A DNA stretch of 64,000 nt, taken from positions 124,001 to 188,000 of the forward strand of contig CANMAQ010000007.1 of the NCBI GenBank assembly GCA_947495775.1. The letters run 5' to 3'. The translations under genes and the position numbers were made by a program. This document shows positions 33,260-41,890 of this stretch, piece after piece; positions within the stretch are counted from its first letter, which is position 1, and every line of letters begins with the position of its first letter. Under the pieces are notes generated by a model that did not search any database, was not told where the DNA came from, and saw only the letters and a program-made list of their open reading frames with translations. The DNA comes from Jejuia algarum. Lineage in GTDB: Bacteria; Bacteroidota; Bacteroidia; Flavobacteriales; Flavobacteriaceae.

Positions 33260-35632
33260 ATGAAGACAGATATAGAAAATTTATTTAAAGATAAGGTCTT
33301 AGGACATCCAGCAGGTTTATTTGTTGTGTTCTTTACAGAAATGTGGGAACGTTTTTCTTTTTATGGCATGCGGGTTTTATTAATAAATTTTCTAACTATG
33401 GCAGCAATAGGTTATAATCCTGGTTGGGAATGGTCTGTTGAAAATGCAGGTGCCTTATTTGGTACTTATGCCATGTTATTGTATATCACACCTATTATTG
33501 GAGGTTGGATTGCAGATAAATATACAGGTTACCGTTGGGCAGTCATCATTGGGGCCTTCATTATGACATTAGGTCACTTATCTATGGCTTTTGAAACTGA
33601 AGCATCCTTGTATATTGGCTTGGTGCTTTTAGTTATTGGAACTGGTTTTTTTAAACCCACAATGACTTCCATAATTTCTGAAATGTACAAAAGCAGGCCT
33701 GAAAAAAAAGATGGTGCTTATACTATTTATTATATGGGGGTAAATGCAGGGGCTTTTTTTGGGATGATGCTTTGCGGCTATTTAGCCGAAAAAATAGGAT
33801 GGGCCTATGGTTTCGGTTTGGCAGGCATTTTTATGCTTTTAGGAACACTTCAGTTTTGGTTAGCAGGGGCTTTGTTTGGACAAATAGGAGCTAAACCTTC
33901 TTTAATACATGAGGAGGAATTGCCCCAAACTAATAATGACCAAACCTTAGCCCCATTAGAAGGCTTAGAAGAAGAAAAGCCCAATCCATTTACATTAACA
34001 GATAAAATACTAATACTAATATCCTCAATTATAGGCTTAGGGTATGCTATTAATGACCCCTTGTCTAAAATCGCAGGAATAGACCTCTTTTCTGTATTTA
34101 AAATAGGAAACTTAGAAGGACAGTACACAGCTGTTTTATTGGCGCTAACCTTATTTTTAGTTTTGGTAATCACTAGAATTTCACGTTACTCTAAAATTGT
34201 TAGAGACCGTATGATAGCATTTATAATCTTTGCTTTTTTTACAGTCTTTTTTTGGTTATCATTCGAGCAAGGCGCTTCTTCATTGGTCATATTTGCGAGA
34301 GATAACGTTAATAGATTATTAAGTGGAGGTGCAGCGACAACATTTAATGTGATTAATCTATTACTAACGGTAGTTCCTCTTCTTATTATTTCTTGGGTAT
34401 TGTATCTCTTGTGGAAAAAAACCTTTACTAAGATTCCAGGATCTAATGTTGTACTTGTTGTTTGTTTTGTGGTCATGTGGGGGTTAGTAGGATGGATGTT
34501 AAATAGAGACTTCAACACAGTTGCTTACGATGTTGCTTATAAAACAATTAAGACGACTGTTTCGCCTAATAGTTATAACGCAACGGCGACCACCTTAAAG
34601 GCTTTTAATGCCAAAATGGTGTCAGGACATTTTAAGACTATGATAGATGGAGAAGAGGCAACCATCTCAATAGATAGTATTAAAGTTGGATCGCAAACAC
34701 TACTTTTAGAGACGTCTTCATTAAAGAACAGCAAAGCGAAATTAAAAGAACAAGAGGCATTTAATATAAAGTATTTAATTGCCATTCAGAATATAACAGA
34801 CACTAAAGTAGCTACGGTGTACTACCATAAAGATGATAAGGTGCTTACACAACCTTTAAACACATTGTATTTTCACACCCCAATAACGGAGACGATGTCA
34901 TTAGGCCCAAAACTTGTTATTGAAGAAAAGATAACGTCTGTAGCAGAGCCTATTGCGTTACAAGTAGGGGATGCCATAAAAATGATTGTAAAAGACAATC
35001 AAGGAAGTTCCTACGGGTATTTGGACGATTTACGTCTTTCAGCATCAAGGTCAAGAGGTACGCGTTTGAAAAGAGACAACGGCATAGTCGATGCGCGTGT
35101 TACAAAAGTAAAAGCCAATGAAGTAGAAATTACAGTGTCGTGGTTTAGTATTTTGAATTCCTTTTTTATTATTGTTTTTGCATCGTTTTTTTCTAAATGG
35201 TGGGACAGTAAATACAATCCTAGTGCTGCAGCCAAATATGCCTTAGGATTAATTTTAATGGCCATTGGTTTTGGATTATTAGCTTTTGGAGCTAGTGGTC
35301 TTGTAGACGGTGTTAAGGTGAGTATGATTTGGTTAATTCTAGCATATCTTTTCCATACTTTAGGCGAACTGTGTCTCTCTCCTGTAGGTCTATCTTATGT
35401 AAGTAAGTTAGTGCCGCCTAGAATGATTGCTTTAATGTTTGGGATGTGGTACCTTGCAATAGCCATTGGAAATAAGTTGGCAGCTGTACTTGGAGGACAA
35501 ATAGAAAATATCACTAAGGCTTACAGTTTATCAACATTCTTTCTCATATTTACGATAGTGCCTTTAGTGGCTGGGATTGTAATTTTAGTATTAAATCCTT
35601 TATTAAAAAGGCTTATGCATGGTGTGCGTTAA
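33260..35632 (+). CDS. POT-family proton-coupled peptide transporter with extra periplasmic domain
   Basis: 790 residues, far above the roughly 450-500 of typical bacterial POT proteins. The proton-coupling motif ExxER is E27-R31, followed by FSFYGMR. The TM7 motif FEQ is at 335-337. The usual TM8 (WFSILNSFFII) does not follow directly but begins at residue 628. Between lie two extra hydrophobic helices (about 361-385 and 396-414) and a soluble, strand-rich segment of about 210 residues (415-627) that should be periplasmic. TM10 carries LGELCLSPVGLSYV as usual. It imports di- and tripeptides and lies beside DPP IV. The family is certain; the role of the insert is unknown. Confidence 0.93.
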   Translation: MKTDIENLFKDKVLGHPAGLFVVFFTEMWERFSFYGMRVLLINFLTMAAIGYNPGWEWSVENAGALFGTYAMLLYITPIIGGWIADKYTGYRWAVIIGAFIMTLGHLSMAFETEASLYIGLVLLVIGTGFFKPTMTSIISEMYKSRPEKKDGAYTIYYMGVNAGAFFGMMLCGYLAEKIGWAYGFGLAGIFMLLGTLQFWLAGALFGQIGAKPSLIHEEELPQTNNDQTLAPLEGLEEEKPNPFTLTDKILILISSIIGLGYAINDPLSKIAGIDLFSVFKIGNLEGQYTAVLLALTLFLVLVITRISRYSKIVRDRMIAFIIFAFFTVFFWLSFEQGASSLVIFARDNVNRLLSGGAATTFNVINLLLTVVPLLIISWVLYLLWKKTFTKIPGSNVVLVVCFVVMWGLVGWMLNRDFNTVAYDVAYKTIKTTVSPNSYNATATTLKAFNAKMVSGHFKTMIDGEEATISIDSIKVGSQTLLLETSSLKNSKAKLKEQEAFNIKYLIAIQNITDTKVATVYYHKDDKVLTQPLNTLYFHTPITETMSLGPKLVIEEKITSVAEPIALQVGDAIKMIVKDNQGSSYGYLDDLRLSASRSRGTRLKRDNGIVDARVTKVKANEVEITVSWFSILNSFFIIVFASFFSKWWDSKYNPSAAAKYALGLILMAIGFGLLAFGASGLVDGVKVSMIWLILAYLFHTLGELCLSPVGLSYVSKLVPPRMIALMFGMWYLAIAIGNKLAAVLGGQIENITKAYSLSTFFLIFTIVPLVAGIVILVLNPLLKRLMHGVR

Positions 35633-35718
35633 TCGAGAAATCAATGAAAAATATTTAAAAAGAAGCATATTAGATGCTTTTTTCGTAAGTTAGGCATAAG
35701 ATTTGCAACTCATCTATT

Positions 35719-36195
35719 ATGAAAAAGACGATTTACCTACTTATCGCGCTATTATTCGTTATGGGCTTTAGTCATGCACAAGAGGTTGTGTGGCATCAAG
35801 ATATGAAAAAAGCTTCTGAATTAGCCATAGCAGAACAAAAACCCCTAATGTTATTTTTTACAGGATCAGATTGGTGTGGTTGGTGTATAAAGCTTCAAAA
35901 GGAAGTTTTATTAACGAAAGACTTTGAAACTTGGGCCGCAGAACATGTGATCTTAGTGGAATTAGATTTTCCTAGACGCAAAAAACAAGATAAAGACACG
36001 CAGATTCAAAATTATCAAATGCAAAACCTTTTTAAAGTAAGAGGATATCCTACGGTAGTTTTTGCAGACCCAGAGAAAACGTCTAACGACAGAACAAACC
36101 TAATTCATATGGGAAGTACGGGCTTCGTTAAAGGCGGATCTAAAAAATGGCTAGCCGTAGCTGATAATATTATAAACTCGAGGCAAAAATCGTAA
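35719..36195 (+). CDS. Periplasmic thioredoxin-family protein
   Basis: 158 residues, signal peptide about 1-20 (MGFSHAQ). Thioredoxin-like fold with redox pair WCGWC (Cys52 and Cys55) after FFTGSD, and a cis-Pro in GYPTVVF. A Gly-Trp dipeptide between the Cys residues resembles DsbD-C or DUF255-like reductants rather than WCGPC thioredoxins. Probably a periplasmic thiol-disulfide enzyme. A second thioredoxin gene follows; the TAACTTTG at 36193-36200 overlaps the stop codon and may be that gene's own -7 element. Confidence 0.85.
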   Translation: MKKTIYLLIALLFVMGFSHAQEVVWHQDMKKASELAIAEQKPLMLFFTGSDWCGWCIKLQKEVLLTKDFETWAAEHVILVELDFPRRKKQDKDTQIQNYQMQNLFKVRGYPTVVFADPEKTSNDRTNLIHMGSTGFVKGGSKKWLAVADNIINSRQKS

Positions 36196-36234
36196 CTTTG
36201 TAGCCGTATACTTTTAAAAACAGCACAGCATAAC

Positions 36235-36783
36235 ATGAAAACCTACATATATATAGTTTTACTTATTCTAGGAGTACACCTCTCTGGAGTGGCACAAGAG
36301 ATACAATGGGTGAGTTTAGAAGACGCAATTGCACTTCAAAAAAAGACACCTAAAAAAATAATGATGGATGTTTATACCGTTTGGTGTGGCCCTTGTAAAA
36401 TGTTAGATAAGCGCACATTTCACAATCCAGATGTGGTAGCGTATGTTAACGAAAATTATTATGCTGTAAAATTTAATGGCGAAGGTGCTACTACTGTAAA
36501 TTATAAAGGTAAGGCTTACGGAAACCCAGGATACAGTCCTGCAAAACAAAATACCAGAAATACACCACATGAATTAGCAAGATATCTTCAAATAAGTGCT
36601 TATCCTACCATCGTATTTTTTGATGAAGATGCTAATGTTATAGCACCTATACGCGGCTATCAACAACCTACACAGTTAGAATTGTATTTGAAATTGTTTA
36701 AAAAAGATGACCATAAGCGTATTACGAACCAAGACGAATTTAGCGCGTATTACAAGGCTTTTAAACCCGAGTTTAAAGGTTAA
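36235..36783 (+). CDS. Periplasmic thioredoxin-family protein
   Basis: 182 residues, signal peptide about 1-20 (SGVAQE). Redox motif WCGPC within VYTVWCGPCKMLDKRT (about 50-54) and cis-Pro in AYPTIVFF. An insertion of about 25 residues (NYKGKAYGNPGYSPAKQN) lies between the strand after the active site and the cis-Pro, longer than in thioredoxin itself. Likely an exported disulfide reductase or oxidase. It converges with the ComEC-like gene, which ends 23 bp away. Confidence 0.85.
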   Translation: MKTYIYIVLLILGVHLSGVAQEIQWVSLEDAIALQKKTPKKIMMDVYTVWCGPCKMLDKRTFHNPDVVAYVNENYYAVKFNGEGATTVNYKGKAYGNPGYSPAKQNTRNTPHELARYLQISAYPTIVFFDEDANVIAPIRGYQQPTQLELYLKLFKKDDHKRITNQDEFSAYYKAFKPEFKG

Positions 36784-36806
36784 TACGTCCTGCTTTAGAT
36801 ATAAAT

Positions 36807-38861
36807 TTAATTCTGGTAATTGATTTCGAAAGCTCCGTCTGTTCCCGTATAATGAAATGGAATGTCTCGTTTAGAGCATACAAGCTTCCATCGTTTAATA
36901 AACGAGGTGTAATTACTACCGTCTGCAATAATATACAAAGGCCTGTGATGAGAGATTAAACGTTCTAAGTTTAATTTTGGAGATTCTCGTAATAATATAT
37001 AATCGGGTTTAAAGCTCTGTACGTTGTAAAGACCCAAATGGTCTACAATTAAAAGTTGCTTTTCGCCTAAGCTATAGATAGAGTGCAATGTATCTTGTTT
37101 ATAGGTTTTTAAGTGCGCTTTAACTTTAAAATTAGTAACAGTAGCCTGCGCTTTTAAAGTATCTGGTTTTAAATCGCTGTAAAATACAGTTGAATGTGCT
37201 ATATGGGCAAGTATACTGTGTTTAGGTTTATGAAAGACAATAAATTTATGTTTGGATCTTGTGTACGCTGTGACACAAAACGCAAAAGACATGGCGATGC
37301 AACCGTAAAGTATGAATTTAAAATACTTGTAGAGCGCCGTTGTCCAAAATTTGTAACATGATACAATGAGAACATACGAAATAAAAAGGGCGCTTAATTG
37401 AAATGAAATGGCCTTAAAAAGAAAAATGTCTTGTTGTGCAACCCAATGCACAAAAGCATTCATTGCAAGTATTACCGTGTCAAATAAAGTAACGAGACTA
37501 TGGGGTAACATGTCGATACTGCCCAATACTATGATGATAAAACCAGCACCAATGATACCGCCAAGACATGGTAAGATAACTAGATTAGAGAGGAGAAATA
37601 AACCTGAAAATTGATGAAAATAGTAAAGGCTAATAGGGAGTATCCCTATTTGAGCAGCACAACTCACCGTAAATATGCGCCAATAGAGCTGTACTAACCA
37701 ATGGCGAGGATGCCATAAGCGCGCCAAAAGAGGAGTGATACTTATAATAGCAATTACAGCACAATAGCTTAATTGAAACCCTACATCGAATACCAATAAA
37801 GGCTTGCAAAGTAGCAATATAAAAATAGAAATGGCTAAGGTATTGTAGGTGTTCGTTGGGCGTTTTAGTTGCATTGCAATGGCTAGTATACTAAACATGG
37901 TAATAGATCTTACAACAGAGGCTGATAACCCTGTTACCATTCCAAAACCCCATAGAATTAGGAGAATAAGACTAATTTTAAGTCGTCTACCGTGTTTTAT
38001 ACGTTCTAAAGGCCGTAACAAACGGTTTAGAAAAAGAAGTAAGATGCCGATATGTAAACCCGATAAGGCAAGTATGTGTATCACGCCAGCATCTGTATAG
38101 GTATTTTGTAAGGTCTTGCTAATGTTTTGGCGCTCACCCAGACATAAGGCGCTAATAATTGCGAGGCTATCTTTTGAAAAGCTAAATGTTTGTAGTTTAG
38201 AGATAAGATATTGCCTAAGTTGGTAGGCTAGACCGTAAATGGAGGTGATGTTGTTTGAGACCGAAAACAAGGCAGATTTGTCTAATATAAGCTGATGGTA
38301 AACGTATTGACGCTCCAAGTAAGTTTTATAATCAAATGCGCCAGGGTTTAAAACAGGACGAATAGATTGAAATGCTGTTCTCGCAATATAAGTCGCATCT
38401 ACATGTAACGAGGGTGACATACTCGTAGAGGTTTTTTTGAGCTTTAAAAGCACCTTCCCTGTCGTTTTGTGGGCACCGATAGTGTTAATAGTCACGTAAT
38501 AGGTCTCATAATACGAATTTGATCTTAAGACCTCATCGACTCTAAAGCTAATGGTGTTCAATGCAGAAGGGATTTCTGGCTTTTTAAAACGATGCGAATA
38601 GTGTGTTGTAGATTGTTTAGGATTGTGAAGATTAACGGTTAAAACACCAATGCAAATCATGCTTATAACACTGGTTAATCCAAACCAAATCTCTTGTTTA
38701 AATCGCTGCTGTGCCCTTCTATAGCTTAGGTAGGCTATTAAAAGTGTGATCCCAACCATGACATACGACAGGGGTAGAGGTATTGAAACATAATACCCTA
38801 ACAAAATGCCTACCAGTATAGCAACAGTAAGCTTTATAATTGTAAAATTGAGCAGCCGCAT
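36807..38861 (-). CDS. ComEC/Rec2-family DNA-uptake channel protein
   Basis: 684 residues from the ATG at 38861; a TTG three codons upstream exists. An N-terminal DUF4131-like region (about 20-170, two or more helices then a soluble OB-like part) is followed by the competence membrane domain (about 215-500) with HILALSGLHIGILLLFLNRL near 255. In many ComEC proteins a metallo-beta-lactamase-type nuclease domain follows; the residual C-terminal part here (about 520-684) shows no HxHxDH zinc motif. The function as transformation channel is inferred from family. It follows the C40 gene by 23 bp and is probably in one operon with surE and lpxB. Confidence 0.88.
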   Translation of the reverse strand: MRLLNFTIIKLTVAILVGILLGYYVSIPLPLSYVMVGITLLIAYLSYRRAQQRFKQEIWFGLTSVISMICIGVLTVNLHNPKQSTTHYSHRFKKPEIPSALNTISFRVDEVLRSNSYYETYYVTINTIGAHKTTGKVLLKLKKTSTSMSPSLHVDATYIARTAFQSIRPVLNPGAFDYKTYLERQYVYHQLILDKSALFSVSNNITSIYGLAYQLRQYLISKLQTFSFSKDSLAIISALCLGERQNISKTLQNTYTDAGVIHILALSGLHIGILLLFLNRLLRPLERIKHGRRLKISLILLILWGFGMVTGLSASVVRSITMFSILAIAMQLKRPTNTYNTLAISIFILLLCKPLLVFDVGFQLSYCAVIAIISITPLLARLWHPRHWLVQLYWRIFTVSCAAQIGILPISLYYFHQFSGLFLLSNLVILPCLGGIIGAGFIIIVLGSIDMLPHSLVTLFDTVILAMNAFVHWVAQQDIFLFKAISFQLSALFISYVLIVSCYKFWTTALYKYFKFILYGCIAMSFAFCVTAYTRSKHKFIVFHKPKHSILAHIAHSTVFYSDLKPDTLKAQATVTNFKVKAHLKTYKQDTLHSIYSLGEKQLLIVDHLGLYNVQSFKPDYILLRESPKLNLERLISHHRPLYIIADGSNYTSFIKRWKLVCSKRDIPFHYTGTDGAFEINYQN

Positions 38862-38884
38862 AAACTGCAATTTAGTGAATTTAC

Positions 38885-39433
38885 TTACAATACGCGGCGT
38901 ACTTCAGAAAAAGCAGATTTCCAATACCGCTCGTTTAGAGAGGAGATGATAACTCCTCTAGACGATGTGGCATGAATAAAATAGATATTATGGTCTTTAA
39001 TGTCTACAACTAAACCAACGTGATTTATAGAACCTCTTCGGTTTTTATTGGTTTTAAAAAACAAAAGATCTCCTTTTAAGGTTTTTCTAAGATCGATTTT
39101 ACGTCCCTTCTTAGCGATGTCTCTAGAAATTCTAGGTAAGTAAATTTCGTTAGCTCTAAAAGATTCGTAAACCAATCCAGAACAATCCATGCCTTTTTTT
39201 GAGGTGCCTCCATAGGTATAGCGAGTACCTAAAAATTGTTTGGAATAGTTTACAATTTTAGAGGCTTTAGATACAGGTTTGTTAACATGACGTTGCGTGC
39301 GTTTAGGTTTAGGAGCGATCACAACGCGTTGTGTACGTTCAGTTTTTGCTTTCTTTGTAATTACAGGAGACTGTTTCGATTTGCAATTGTAAAAAAGAAG
39401 CAGCAAAGACAGGATAAAGACGCATTTTTTCAT
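38885..39433 (-). CDS. NlpC/P60 (C40) cell-wall peptidase lipoprotein
   Basis: 182 residues. Lipobox FYNC (Cys17). A basic, low-complexity linker (RTQR, KPKRTQRH) leads to a C40 domain (about 70-180) with catalytic Cys in MDCSGLVYESF, His in NHVGLVVDI and a third polar residue in YFIHATSS. Such enzymes cut the stem peptides of peptidoglycan at gamma-D-Glu-diaminopimelate bonds. Anchored to the inner or outer membrane by lipid. It begins two bases after the lpxB stop codon. Confidence 0.9.
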   Translation of the reverse strand: MKKCVFILSLLLLFYNCKSKQSPVITKKAKTERTQRVVIAPKPKRTQRHVNKPVSKASKIVNYSKQFLGTRYTYGGTSKKGMDCSGLVYESFRANEIYLPRISRDIAKKGRKIDLRKTLKGDLLFFKTNKNRRGSINHVGLVVDIKDHNIYFIHATSSRGVIISSLNERYWKSAFSEVRRVL

Positions 39434-39434
39434 G

Positions 39435-40553
39435 TTAAAGTTTCGATTTTAGGGCATTATAAATATGTGTTGCAGTAGTCTCGCTGGCACCTTTACCTCC
39501 TAATTTTTGTTCCAATTCGTAGTAATTGTGAAACATGGTTTGCCGCGCATCCGTATTTAGGATGTTATGCAATTCCGCTTTCAAGCGTTCTTTAGTAAAT
39601 TCGTTTTGAATCAATTCAGTAACCACTTCCTTATCCATAACCAAATTCACTAAAGAAATGTATTTTAAGGTAATGATGCGCTTGGCAATATGATAAGAGA
39701 TGGCGCTGCCTTTGTAGCAAACCACTTGCGGAACTTTAAACAAGGCTGTTTCTAAAGTAGCGGTACCAGAAGTGACTAAGGCCGCATAGGAAAAACTTAG
39801 CAAGTCATAGGTTTTATTAGAAATAAAACGCACATCAGTATGTTTTATAAAACTTTGGTAAAACTCGAAATCTTGACTTGGTGCCCCAGCAATAACAAAT
39901 TGATAGTTTGAAAACGCATCGACTACGCTTAGCATCACACTTAGCATTTTGGTGATTTCTTGTTTTCTACTGCCAGGAAGCAAAGCTATGATAGGTTTCT
40001 CACTAAGGTGGTGTGTGGTTCTAAATTGGTGCTCATCGACTAGAGTTCTATCAGCTATGGCATCAATTAAAGGATGGCCTACAAATGTCACATCGTAACC
40101 ATGTGTTTTATAAAATGGTTTTACAAAAGGTAGGATGACAAACATGGCATCGATGTCACGCTTTATGGCTTTTACGCGCCCAGCCCGAGAGGCCCATACT
40201 TGCGGGGAGATGTAATAATTGGTTTTATAACCTTCCGCTTTAGCCCATTTGGCAATACGAAGGTTGAAACCAGAATTATCTATAAAAATAACAACATCTG
40301 GTTTAAAACGCGCAATATCATCTTTACAAAACGAGATCAATTTGAATAGCTTTCTTAGGTTAAGGAGTACCTCTGTAAATCCCATGAACGCACGTTCTTT
40401 GTAATGTTTTACGAGCTGTCCACCAGCATTTTGCATTAAATCGCCACCCCAAAACCGAATCTCGGCGGCAGGGTCTGTCTTTTTAAGTGCCTTAATAAGG
40501 TTGGCACCATGTAAATCGCCCGAAGCTTCTCCTGCAAGAATATAGTATCTCAT
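39435..40553 (-). CDS. lpxB: Lipid-A-disaccharide synthase
   Basis: 372 residues, normal LpxB length. GT19 family. The opening YILAGEASGDLHGANLIKAL is diagnostic, followed by ISPQVWASRAGRVKAIKRD (about 115-133) and FVGHPLID (about 157-164); LLPGSRKQEI (about 193) and SGTATLETALF (about 263) mark the UDP-sugar side. It joins UDP-2,3-diacylglucosamine and lipid X to make the disaccharide of lipid A at the inner membrane. Downstream of surE and a small membrane protein, as often in flavobacteria. Confidence 0.95.
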   Translation of the reverse strand: MRYYILAGEASGDLHGANLIKALKKTDPAAEIRFWGGDLMQNAGGQLVKHYKERAFMGFTEVLLNLRKLFKLISFCKDDIARFKPDVVIFIDNSGFNLRIAKWAKAEGYKTNYYISPQVWASRAGRVKAIKRDIDAMFVILPFVKPFYKTHGYDVTFVGHPLIDAIADRTLVDEHQFRTTHHLSEKPIIALLPGSRKQEITKMLSVMLSVVDAFSNYQFVIAGAPSQDFEFYQSFIKHTDVRFISNKTYDLLSFSYAALVTSGTATLETALFKVPQVVCYKGSAISYHIAKRIITLKYISLVNLVMDKEVVTELIQNEFTKERLKAELHNILNTDARQTMFHNYYELEQKLGGKGASETTATHIYNALKSKL

Positions 40554-40570
40554 GTTTGTGTTTAACGCCC

Positions 40571-40852
40571 TTAAAAGAGTTTAATGATAAATGTAAATAC
40601 AGCTATAAAAACGGTAATTAATAATACGCCTCTAGCGCGATAATCCATGCCCTTTTTTATAAAAATAAAAAAAGCAATAAGATTTAATACAGCTCCTAAA
40701 CTAATAAGTTTGCCTAAAAATCCTTCTTTAAAAGCAGCTTCTAGTACAGTAGCAAAATCATCACCATTACCCAAAAGTTGAGCTGTTATAAATAGGCCAA
40801 AAGCATTTGCAATCAAGCCTACTAAAATGCCTGTAAAAAGATCTTTTTTCAT
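40571..40852 (-). CDS. Small three-helix membrane protein
   Basis: 93 residues with three hydrophobic stretches (about 6-27, 48-65 and 75-92) and short charged loops. No catalytic motif and no family name that I recognise. It sits between surE and lpxB in the same direction, 17 bp before lpxB, so it is probably co-transcribed; the position suggests an envelope role but nothing more specific. Confidence 0.8.
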   Translation of the reverse strand: MKKDLFTGILVGLIANAFGLFITAQLLGNGDDFATVLEAAFKEGFLGKLISLGAVLNLIAFFIFIKKGMDYRARGVLLITVFIAVFTFIIKLF

Positions 40853-40940
40853 ATGTTAGTCGATAGCGTTTTTAAAATTTAGTTATTCCAATACCACCTA
40901 TAGTGTTCTCAGGTAATTTCACGCTAGTTTAAATTGTACT

Positions 40941-41732
40941 TTATTCTATGTTTTCAGAGCCGTTTAAGTTCCATGTTTGTAAACGTGCAATACTTCGATG
41001 TGCGGTCAAATCAAATTGTACAGGCACTAAGGAGACATAATGTTGCTCCAAAGCCCATTCATCAGTATCTTCACCGCCATCTAAATTTACAAAATGCCCT
41101 GTTAACCAATAATAATCTTTGCCCTGTGGGGTCTGTCGTTTATCAAATGCCTCTACCCAATTGGCGCGAGCTTGTCTGCAAACTTTAATGCCTTTAATCT
41201 CAGCCTCAGGAATGTCAGGAAAATTAACATTGAGAACAATGTCCTTATCTAAGCCCTGTTCTAAGACCTGTGTTGTAATGGTTTTTATGTAAGATGTACA
41301 AGCTTCAAAAGTTGCATTCCAATTGTAATTTAATAGCGAAAACCCAATGGCAGGAACACCTTCGATACCAGCTTCGATAGCGGCACTCATCGTACCCGAA
41401 TAAATAACATTTATAGAAGCGTTGGAACCGTGGTTAATACCAGATACGCAAAGATCTGGAGTTCTGTCAAGTATTTCTCTAATGGCAAGTTTTACGCAAT
41501 CTGCTGGAGTGCCAGAACACGTGTATTCGCGGTGTGTTTGCGAAGGTACTTCAAGCTGCTCAACATGCAATGTCGTGTCTAAAGTAATGGCGTGACCTTT
41601 GCCACTTTGGGGACTGTTTGGAGCCACCACAACCACCTCTCCAATGGTATTCATAATTGCGATTAAAGCACGAATACCAGGTGCTGTAATACCGTCATCA
41701 TTAGTGACTAAAATTAATGGTTTTTTTAACAT
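40941..41732 (-). CDS. surE: 5'/3'-nucleotidase SurE
   Basis: 263 residues. Metal-binding LVTNDDG (9-15, Asp12 and Asp13), SGINHGSN (about 97-104) and SGTMSAAIEAG (about 109-119) are the SurE signatures. The enzyme removes phosphate from nucleoside monophosphates and helps survival in stationary phase in E. coli. Cytoplasmic. It heads the minus-strand run surE, small membrane protein, lpxB, C40 peptidase, ComEC. Confidence 0.96.
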   Translation of the reverse strand: MLKKPLILVTNDDGITAPGIRALIAIMNTIGEVVVVAPNSPQSGKGHAITLDTTLHVEQLEVPSQTHREYTCSGTPADCVKLAIREILDRTPDLCVSGINHGSNASINVIYSGTMSAAIEAGIEGVPAIGFSLLNYNWNATFEACTSYIKTITTQVLEQGLDKDIVLNVNFPDIPEAEIKGIKVCRQARANWVEAFDKRQTPQGKDYYWLTGHFVNLDGGEDTDEWALEQHYVSLVPVQFDLTAHRSIARLQTWNLNGSENIE

Positions 41733-41813
41733 AAAAGGCCCTTATTTTAGGTCATGCTAAAATACATAAAATCTTGTGTAATGTTATCTTTTACGTGCTT
41801 TAACAAAAAATTA

Positions 41814-41846
41814 GTGCCACTTTCGTTAAATGGCACGGTTTTTTCT
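41814..41846 (+). promoter_or_regulatory. Hairpin containing a GGCAC promoter-like element before the S41 protease gene
   Basis: GTGCCA (41814-41819) and TGGCAC (41831-41836) pair across an 11-bp loop, with a T-rich tract after it. The right arm begins TGGCACGGTTTTTTCT, which fits sigma-54 spacing but has TC instead of GC at -12. The element ends 44 bp before the protease ATG. It is either a promoter or a terminator-like hairpin; both readings are open. Confidence 0.4.
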
Positions 41847-41890
41847 TTATTTTAGTAAAAATAATACTGATAATTAGATTTTATTAAGAC

